Assembly: GCF_020400605.1 (NCBI RefSeq) | Contig: NZ_JAINRD010000028.1 | Coordinates: forward strand, 1-64,000 | DNA length: 64,000 nucleotides | Direction of reading: 5' to 3' | Source of the DNA: Streptomyces aculeolatus | GTDB taxonomy: Bacteria; Actinomycetota; Actinomycetes; Streptomycetales; Streptomycetaceae | Shown: positions 58,710 to 64,000 of the stretch, piece by piece | Layout of the letters: every line of letters begins with the position of its first letter | Position numbering within the stretch: the first letter of the stretch is position 1 | Notes under the pieces: generated by a model | Seen by the model: only the letters and a program-made list of their open reading frames with translations | The model's database searches: none | What the model was told of the DNA's origin: nothing | Program-made: the position numbers and the translations under genes

Positions 58710-58757
58710 CGCCGGAACGCACGGGGGAACGGGGAGACGGGCGGCCGCAGCCCGTCG

Positions 58758-58798
58758 GAAGGGCCCGCGCGGAGGGACTGCCCTCCCGCGGGCCCTTC
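58758..58798 (+). terminator. Hairpin after second ABC operon
   Basis: GAAGGGCCCGCG (58758-58769) and GGAGGG (58771-58776) pair with CCCTCC and CGCGGGCCCTTC (58781-58798); one bulged C, loop ACTG. Strong 18-bp stem. Confidence 0.85.
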
Positions 58799-58847
58799 GC
58801 CGTGCCGTGTACTCGGTCGTTGCGCCAGGGGTGCGCTCAGTCCCCTC

Positions 58848-59078
58848 CTAGAGCAATTTGCGCGCGGCCCGCCTCAGGTCGTACTCGTGGATGATCGCTT
58901 TGGCGTGGCCGTACGCCAGGTTGTGCTCGCCACGGAGCCAGCTCACTTTCTCCTCGAAGCGGAGGAGACAGGGACCGTCCTCGACGGTCCGCAGCCAGTC
59001 GGAGACTTCACGGCCGGTGCAGTGGGGGATGCGGGAGAGCAGGTTCCGGTGGGTTTCTGCGGAGAAGACTTGGGACAT
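58848..59078 (-). CDS. DUF4287-like protein
   Basis: A 76-aa helical protein resembling the DUF4287 family (HRNLLSRIPHCTGREVSDWL ... EKVSWLRGEHNLAYGHAKAIIHEYDLRRA), with the characteristic W-L-x-x-E-x-x-L-x-x-G-H-A. Function unknown. ATG 59078 has GGAGG 5 nt upstream; longer starts lack a ribosome site. Divergent from the small gene at 59198. Confidence 0.8.
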   Translation of the reverse strand: MSQVFSAETHRNLLSRIPHCTGREVSDWLRTVEDGPCLLRFEEKVSWLRGEHNLAYGHAKAIIHEYDLRRAARKLL

Positions 59079-59185
59079 CGGCGCCTCCGGTATGCAGTCC
59101 TTCTCAGCACCGTGCCTGAGGGCGCGCCGATTGACAACCACCCGGAACGGGACGGCTCGAACCTCCCCCCGGGCTACCCGCGGGT

Positions 59186-59191
59186 TAGGCT
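59186..59191 (+). promoter_or_regulatory. -10 hexamer TAGGCT of leaderless small gene
   Basis: TAGGCT ends 6 nt before GTG 59198; no ribosome-binding site. Confidence 0.5.
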
Positions 59192-59197
59192 CCACCC

Positions 59198-59506
59198 GTG
59201 CTCGACGTGCTCGACTTCGTGACCGCCGTTGACCGGATCGCCGACCGCCTGCGGTCGCTGCCGCAGAGCCGGCTGCGCGCGGGGGCGGCCGCCGCCGGGC
59301 TGGCGCTGGCGCGCGAGCTGTCCGCGCGGGCGCAGCGGCTGGAGGCGCCGGAGCGTACGCCGTACGAGATGCCGGCGGCGGGGGAGTTCGCGGTCGGGGA
59401 CCAGGTGGCCGTCGCGGGGCGGGACCTGGCGGAGGCGCTGCGGGCGGCCGGTGACGCGCAGGGGCTCGCGGAGGCGCTGGCGGTGGTGCGGGAGGTCCGG
59501 CTGTGA
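59198..59506 (+). CDS. Hypothetical small helical protein
   Basis: A 102-aa protein with two long helices (LDFVTAVDRIADRLRSLPQ, AGLALARELSARAQRLEA) followed by a small C-terminal region with VGDQVAVAGRDLAEALRAAG. Conserved-looking but not recognised. Leaderless start. Confidence 0.65.
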   Translation: MLDVLDFVTAVDRIADRLRSLPQSRLRAGAAAAGLALARELSARAQRLEAPERTPYEMPAAGEFAVGDQVAVAGRDLAEALRAAGDAQGLAEALAVVREVRL

Positions 59507-59529
59507 ACGAGGCGCTCTGCCGGGCGCGT

Positions 59530-59642
59530 ACGGCTCCCGGGGGCCGGGCTCGGGAGTCCGGGCTCAGGTTGTCCGGGCTCAGGATCTCCGGGGTCCGGGT
59601 GTCCGGGGTCCGGTGTCAGGAGCCGGGGGCCGGGGGCCGGGG
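59530..59642. repeat. 15-bp GTCCGGGCTCAGGTT minisatellite
   Basis: GTCCGGGCTCAGGTT (59556-59570) and GTCCGGGCTCAGGAT (59571-59585), then degenerate (G)TCCGGGGTCCGGGTG-type copies to about 59620 and GGGGCC runs to 59642. It fills the space between two convergent genes. Confidence 0.65.
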
Positions 59643-60617
59643 TCAGAGGGAGGCGATGACGCGGTCCGCGAGGATGTAGACGCTCTCGCCCGCGCAGTCG
59701 AAGGTCAGCGCGAACGCCCCGCTGATCGCTGAGCCGCCCAGCAGCACCGGCTCCGTGCCCCCGTCGAGCGCCTCCGCGAGCCGCTCCGCGGTGTCGCGGT
59801 GGCCGGGGGAGAGGCAGAGCGTGGTGCCGTCGGCGAAGACGTAGACGTCGAGCGTGCCCAGCGGGCCCAGCCGCACGTCGGTCAGCGGCGTACGGCCCGC
59901 CGCCAGGTCCTCCAGCCGGTTCACGGTGCGCTCGTGGTCGGCGACGGCCGGCTGCGGGCGGAAGTCGGGGTGCGAGGGGTGGCGGCGGCGGGCGGCGGCC
60001 AGCTCGGCGGACTCGCCCTCGGCGGGCGGCGCGTCCGCGGCGGCGGCGATGTCGTCCTGCTCCGCGGGGTCCGCGCACTCCGGCCGGTCCACGGCGTCCA
60101 GCCGGTCGAGCCGGTCCATGCGGTCCAGCCGGTCCATCGGGTCGAGCAGCGGCTCGAAGCCGGCGAAGTCGGCCTGGCGCGGTATGAACACCTCGCCGCC
60201 GAAGTCGACGGGGTCGCCGGGGAAGGGGGTCGCGTCGATGCTGTCGCGCGCCTCCTGCTCGGCCCAGAACGCCCGCGCCTCGGCCAGCTCGCGCTCCCGC
60301 TCGTCGGCGAGCGCCTGGGCGACGGCGATACGTATCTCCGCGGCAGGTGCGGGCCGGGCGGCCGGCACCGACGCCTCGTCCCCGGCCTGCGCCTCGCCGG
60401 CGGCGGACTCCGCCTCCGCCGCCGCGTTCGGGACCGCCTGCGCCCGCTCCCCGGCACCCCGCGCCGCGGCCCGGTCGGCCTGCGCGGTCTGCGCGGTCAG
60501 TTCGGCACGGAGCGTGACGACCTCGCGCCGCAGCCCGCTCACCGCACGCAGCACGGCGGCGCCGAGCAGCGCGGCAGAGGCGGCGGCCAGCAGGACGGCG
60601 AAGTTGGTGGCGCTCAC
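59643..60617 (-). CDS. Hypothetical membrane-anchored protein with D/R repeats
   Basis: A 324-aa protein: one N-terminal membrane helix (FAVLLAAASAALLGAAVLRAV), coiled-coil region (about 30-125), an acidic stretch with the repeat MDRLDRMDRLDRLDAVDRP (about 162-180), and a compact C-terminal domain (about 215-324) with two short conserved blocks (GPLGTLDVYVFADGT, ESVYILADRVIASL). Not recognised. GTG 60617 with GGGAG. It is separated from the thiolase gene by about 180 bp. Confidence 0.65.
   Translation of the reverse strand: MSATNFAVLLAAASAALLGAAVLRAVSGLRREVVTLRAELTAQTAQADRAAARGAGERAQAVPNAAAEAESAAGEAQAGDEASVPAARPAPAAEIRIAVAQALADERERELAEARAFWAEQEARDSIDATPFPGDPVDFGGEVFIPRQADFAGFEPLLDPMDRLDRMDRLDRLDAVDRPECADPAEQDDIAAAADAPPAEGESAELAAARRRHPSHPDFRPQPAVADHERTVNRLEDLAAGRTPLTDVRLGPLGTLDVYVFADGTTLCLSPGHRDTAERLAEALDGGTEPVLLGGSAISGAFALTFDCAGESVYILADRVIASL
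60096..60149 (-). repeat. 9-bp coding tandem repeat
   Basis: Six degenerate 9-bp units on the plus strand, GTC(C/G)A(G/T)(C/G)CG-like, encode the D-R-L/M-D-R repeat of the host protein. Confidence 0.6.
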
Positions 60618-60795
60618 TGTCGGACTCCCGATTGCTGTAGGACCCCCATGTTCTACCTCAGCCTGCCGGAGCGCAGAACCCCACCCCTAGCGGAAAATGG
60701 CATGAATAGGGCGGGCCTTTGGTCCCACCGCCGCCAAGGCGGGCGGCGGGGGCGCGGTTTGCGCACCCCCGCCGCGGTTGCGTACCGACGCGTTG

Positions 60796-62028
60796 CTAAC
60801 TCAGCCGCTCCAGCACCATGGCCATGCCCTGGCCGCCCCCGACGCACATCGTCTCCAGCCCGAACTGCTTGTCGTGCCACTGCAGGGAGTTGATGAGCGT
60901 CGTGGTGATCCGCGCGCCCGTCATGCCGAAGGGGTGCCCGACGGCGATGGCGCCGCCGTTGACGTTCAGCCGGTCCGGGTCGATGCCCAGATCCCGGTAC
61001 GAGGGGACCACCTGCGCGGCGAACGCCTCGTTGATCTCCACCAGGTCGATGTCGCCGATCGACATCCCGGCCCGCGCCAGCGCCTGCCTGCTCGCCTCCA
61101 CCGGGCCCAGGCCCATGATCTCGGGCGACAGCGCCGAGAGCCCGGTCGAGACGATCCGCGCCAGCGGCGTGAGACCCAGCTCACGCGCCTTGGTGTCGGA
61201 CATCACGACGAGGGCCGCGGCGCCGTCGTTCAGCGGGCAGCAGTTGCCGGCGGTGACCATCCCGTCGGGGCGGAACACCGGCTTCAGCCCCGCGACGCCC
61301 TCCAGGGTCACCCCGGCCCGCGGGCCGTCGTCCTTGCTCACGACCGTGCCGTCGGGGGTGGTGACGGGCGTGATCTCGCGCTCCCAGAAGCCCGCGGCGA
61401 TGGCCTTCTCGGCGAGGTTCTGCGAGCGCACGCCGAACTCGTCCATGTCCTGCCGCGTGACGCCCTTGGCCCGCGCCAGGTTCTCGGCGGTCTGCCCCAT
61501 GGCGATGTACACGTCCGGCACCAGCCCGTCCGCGCGCGGGTCGTGCCAGCCTCCCCCGTCGAAGGCCGAGCCCTTCTCCTGCCGTTCCGCGGTACGGGCC
61601 TCGGCCTCGGCGAAGAGGGGGTTGTGGGTGCCGGGCATGCCGTCGGAGGAGCCGTTCACGAACCGCGAGACCGTCTCCACGCCCGCCGAGACGAAGACGT
61701 CGCCCTCGCCGGCCTTGATGGCGTGGAACGCCATCCGCGTGGTCTGCAGGGAGGAGGAGCAGTAGCGCGTGATGGTGCAGCCCGGGAGGTGGTCCATGCC
61801 GAGCTGCACGGCGACCACGCGGCCCAGGTTGTGCCCCTGCTCGCCGCCGGGCAGGCCGCAGCCGAGCATGAGGTCGTCGATGTCCTGCGGGTCCAGGCCG
61901 GGCACCTTGTCGAGGGCGGCCCGGACGATGCCGGCGGCCAGGTCGTCGGGGCGGACGTCCTTCAGCGAGCCCTTCCCGGCCCGGCCGATCGGGGAGCGGG
62001 CGGCGGAGACGATCACGGCTTCGGGCAT
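60796..62028 (-). CDS. Acetyl-CoA C-acetyltransferase (thiolase)
   Basis: A 410-aa thiolase. The acyl-accepting Cys is in CTITRYCSSSLQTTR, the NEAFA loop (VEINEAFAAQ), the His in VNGGAIAVGHPFGMTGAR and the second Cys in METMCVGGGQGMA-like LETMCVGGGQG are all present. It condenses or cleaves acyl-CoA in fatty-acid or acetoacetyl-CoA metabolism. ATG 62028 with GGGAG. Divergent from the Bax1-I-like gene. Confidence 0.93.
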   Translation of the reverse strand: MPEAVIVSAARSPIGRAGKGSLKDVRPDDLAAGIVRAALDKVPGLDPQDIDDLMLGCGLPGGEQGHNLGRVVAVQLGMDHLPGCTITRYCSSSLQTTRMAFHAIKAGEGDVFVSAGVETVSRFVNGSSDGMPGTHNPLFAEAEARTAERQEKGSAFDGGGWHDPRADGLVPDVYIAMGQTAENLARAKGVTRQDMDEFGVRSQNLAEKAIAAGFWEREITPVTTPDGTVVSKDDGPRAGVTLEGVAGLKPVFRPDGMVTAGNCCPLNDGAAALVVMSDTKARELGLTPLARIVSTGLSALSPEIMGLGPVEASRQALARAGMSIGDIDLVEINEAFAAQVVPSYRDLGIDPDRLNVNGGAIAVGHPFGMTGARITTTLINSLQWHDKQFGLETMCVGGGQGMAMVLERLS

Positions 62029-62265
62029 CAGGGCTCCCAGGGGACGCGGAGGGTCGGGGTCCTGGGCTGAAGTTACCCGTACGTAGTGAAGGGGTCACGG
62101 TTCTCGTACTGTGACGCGGACCTCAATTTCTGAGCGCTTGCTTACTACGGGCCGGGAAAGACAGGGAAAAGGCTTGTGAAAGATCCTCCTGAGGTCTGGC
62201 GCGATGTCTTTGCCTACCCATTACTCTTGTCCCAAGGCCGCGCAGTGCGGCCACTGAGGAGTGAG

Positions 62266-63165
62266 ATGAGGAGCAGCAACCCGGTCTTCACGCGACGGGG
62301 GTTCAGCCGCGAGGGCGGTTCGGCAGGCTTCAACGCGCCGTCGCAGGCCGGGGGCCCCACTGCCGCCCAGGGCAACAACCCGTACGCCCAGCCCGGCACC
62401 AACCCGTATGCGCAGCAGCCGGGTGCCGCCCCGCGGAACCCCTACGCGCCCGCGGACCAGCAGCAGGGCGAATGGGCGCCGTACGCGGCGCCCGCCGGCG
62501 GCCGGATGACCATGGACGACGTCGTGTCCCGCACGGGCATGACGCTCGGCCTGGTGATCCTCGCGGCCGTCGCCTCCTGGATCACCTTCGACGGTGAGAA
62601 GTCGCTCGGCATCGGCCTGGTGGCCGCGCTCGGCGCCTTCGTGCTGGCGATGGTCCAGGCGTTCAAGCGCCGGCCGATCCCCGCGCTGATCCTGTCCTAC
62701 GCGGTGCTCGAGGGCGTCTTCCTCGGCATCATCAGCGAGTACTTCAACACCTACGTCGACGGCGCGGTCATGCAGGCCGTGCTCGGCACGATGGCGGTGT
62801 TCTTCGGTGTGCTCGTGGCGTACAAGCTGCGGATCATCCGGGTCACGGCCCGGTTCCAGCGGTTCGTCATCGGCGCGGCCATCGGCTTCGTGCTGCTGAT
62901 GGCGGTCAACATGTTCGCCGCGCTCATCGGCGGCGGCGACGGCATGGGCCTGCGCAGCGGCGGCCTCGGCATCCTGTTCGGCATCATCGGCGTCGTGCTC
63001 GGCGCGTGCTTCCTGGCCCTGGACTTCAAGCAGGTCGAGGACGGCATCGCCTACGGCGCCCCGAAGAACGAGGCGTGGCTCGCCGCCTTCGGTCTGACCC
63101 TGACCCTGGTCTGGATCTACCTGGAGATGCTGCGCCTGGTGGCCATCCTCCAGGGTGGCGACTGA
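62266..63165 (+). CDS. Bax inhibitor-1/YccA family membrane protein
   Basis: A 299-aa protein with an ~80-residue cytosolic N-terminus containing NPYAQPG/NPYAQQPG/NPYAPAD repeats (Asn-Pro-Tyr-Ala), followed by seven membrane segments of the Bax1-I type (the last two flanking LALDFKQVEDGIAYGAPKNEAWLAAFG). These proteins modulate membrane proteases or calcium leakage. ATG 62266 has GAGGAG; an upstream start at 62176 would add a TTA codon but lacks a ribosome site. Confidence 0.88.
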   Translation: MRSSNPVFTRRGFSREGGSAGFNAPSQAGGPTAAQGNNPYAQPGTNPYAQQPGAAPRNPYAPADQQQGEWAPYAAPAGGRMTMDDVVSRTGMTLGLVILAAVASWITFDGEKSLGIGLVAALGAFVLAMVQAFKRRPIPALILSYAVLEGVFLGIISEYFNTYVDGAVMQAVLGTMAVFFGVLVAYKLRIIRVTARFQRFVIGAAIGFVLLMAVNMFAALIGGGDGMGLRSGGLGILFGIIGVVLGACFLALDFKQVEDGIAYGAPKNEAWLAAFGLTLTLVWIYLEMLRLVAILQGGD

Positions 63166-63246
63166 CACGACTCGCACGACTGACCGTGTGGCCCGGCCGG
63201 AGGCGTACGCCCTCCGGCCGGGCCACCGGCATGAGTAGGGGGAACC

Positions 63247-63930
63247 ATGGCCGACGAGGCGGAGAAGGCCGACGGGGCCGGCGGCCTGAGGCGGCTGCTG
63301 CGGGGGATCCAGGTCTTCGAGGGCGACCTGCCGTCGTTCGACCCGCGGGAGACCCCGGACGGGCCGGTCGCGCTCTTCACGGACTGGCTGCTGGACGCCG
63401 TACGGGCGGGGGTGCGCGAGCCGCACGCGATGACCCTGTCGACGGCGGACGCGGACGGCGCGCCGTCGGCGCGGGTGCTGATCCTCAAGGACGTCGGCCC
63501 GGACGGCTGGCAGTTCGCCTCGGACGCAGGCAGCCCGAAGGGCCGGGAACTTGCCGGGCGGCCGTACGCGGCGCTGACGTTCTACTGGTCGCCGCTGGCC
63601 CGCCAGGTGCGCATCCGGGGCCCGGTCGCCGCGGCGGACCCGGAGCTGAGCGCCGCGGACTTCCTCGCCCGCGGGGCGGGCGCCCGCGCGGAGGCCCTGC
63701 TCGGCCGCCAGTCCCGCCCGCTGGCGGACCCCGCGGAGCGGGACGCGGCCGTCGGCGAGTCGCTGGCGCGGGTCGAGGCGGATCCGGGTCTGGTGGCGCC
63801 GGGGTGGACGCTGTACGCGGTGCGGCCGGAGACGGTGGAGTTCTGGCAGGGCGACAAGGCGCGGCGCCACACCCGGCTCGTATACGAGTCGGCGCCACCC
63901 GGGTGGACGAAGCGCTTGCTGTGGCCCTGA
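63247..63930 (+). CDS. Pyridoxamine 5'-phosphate oxidase-family flavoenzyme
   Basis: A 227-aa protein with PNPOx layout: PHAMTLSTADADGAPSARVLILKDV, KGRELAGRPYAALTFYWSPLARQVRIRG, and the C-terminal VEFWQGDKARRHTRLVY block. It oxidises pyridoxine/pyridoxamine 5'-phosphate to PLP using FMN (pdxH-type) or is a close paralogue. ATG 63247 with GGGGGA. Confidence 0.85.
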   Translation: MADEAEKADGAGGLRRLLRGIQVFEGDLPSFDPRETPDGPVALFTDWLLDAVRAGVREPHAMTLSTADADGAPSARVLILKDVGPDGWQFASDAGSPKGRELAGRPYAALTFYWSPLARQVRIRGPVAAADPELSAADFLARGAGARAEALLGRQSRPLADPAERDAAVGESLARVEADPGLVAPGWTLYAVRPETVEFWQGDKARRHTRLVYESAPPGWTKRLLWP

Positions 63931-63933
63931 GAC

Positions 63934-64000
63934 TCACTTCTCCCCGGTCTGGCCGGTCTGGCCGGCCGCTCGCAGGGCGACCTGGTTGACGATCCACAGC
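63934..64000 (-). CDS. C-terminal end of a gene running off the window
   Basis: The minus strand encodes LWIVNQVALRAAGQTGQTGEK and a TGA (63934-63936). The gene starts beyond position 64000. The hydrophobic WIVNQVAL run suggests a membrane protein or hydrophobic helix, but 21 residues do not allow an assignment. It is convergent with the PNPOx-family gene, 3 bp away. Confidence 0.45.
   Translation of the reverse strand, partial: LWIVNQVALRAAGQTGQTGEK

Noticed and set aside
59530..60149. CRISPR-like repeat array
   Set aside because: Repeats are 9-15 bp, adjacent without unique spacers, and partly coding; they are minisatellites.
62176..62268. Upstream start of the Bax1-I-like gene that would include a TTA codon
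   Set aside because: GAGGAG precedes the ATG at 62266, and the upstream stretch lacks a ribosome site and family similarity, so TTA is not counted.

Overview
The window is a stretch of actinobacterial chromosome, almost certainly from Streptomyces or a close relative. The DNA is very G+C-rich, with strong third-position bias, GTG/TTG starts and GGAGG-type ribosome sites. The gene neighbourhood matches the core region I remember from S. coelicolor: ABC transporter pair, mfd, mazG, P450, two rpf genes, eno, divIC, DUF501, ppx, ndh, cfa, ABC pair, thiolase. The minus-strand tRNA at 54863-54944 is a leucine tRNA with a UAA anticodon, i.e. bldA, the developmental tRNA that reads the rare TTA codon in Streptomyces. 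No rRNA, IS element, prophage or CRISPR array was seen.

Layout. 0-8 kb: RlmA-type rRNA methyltransferase, AraC regulator, lipoprotein, FtsX-type ABC exporter, NUDIX hydrolase. 8.3-11.9 kb: mfd. 11.9-24.8 kb: an accessory-like stretch with a VapBC pair, small regulators (TetR, two ArsR), GNAT, DinB-like, epoxide hydrolase, a collapsed XRE/DUF397 remnant, an MFS exporter, a secreted GH43 enzyme, an HNH-nuclease lipoprotein and a DUF6183-like protein carrying a 15-bp minisatellite. 24.9-28.5 kb: a surface-polymer locus with a GT2 glycosyltransferase, a polysialyltransferase-like enzyme and a membrane acyltransferase. 28.6-37.8 kb: conserved core with a SurA-like lipoprotein, mazG, P450, two resuscitation-promoting factors (the second behind a c-di-AMP riboswitch), eno, divIC, DUF501 and ppx.

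37.8-41.2 kb is the most unusual part, an accessory module between ppx and ndh. On the minus strand it has a stand-alone class I aminoacyl-tRNA-synthetase-like catalytic core (372 aa) coupled by a 4-nt overlap to an ASCH-domain protein. On the plus strand it has a GntR/UTRA regulator coupled to a YdcF/DUF218 protein and possibly a 26-aa ORF. Between the arms lie three copies of a GTCCTAGGAC palindrome and a 48-codon broken piece of a GHKL (anti-sigma-like) ATPase. The synthetase-like gene has an in-frame TTA codon.

41.3-44.3 kb: ndh (with a Rex-like operator) and cfa. 44.6-47.7 kb: a type-VII-secretion-like cassette (WXG100-like protein with a YxxxD tail, a 455-aa WXG-containing membrane-associated protein, two proteins of unknown function); the large gene has two TTA codons near its 5' end. 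47.8-64 kb: cystathionine beta-synthase, two SGNH hydrolases, RpiR regulator, bldA, a second FtsX-type ABC exporter, small conserved proteins, thiolase, Bax1-I-like protein, PNPOx-family protein.

Two themes cross the window. The only TTA codons I found in called genes are in the two accessory modules, so both are predicted to need the bldA tRNA encoded nearby. Seven genes have a TANNNT hexamer 6-7 nt before the start codon and no Shine-Dalgarno, which predicts leaderless mRNAs.
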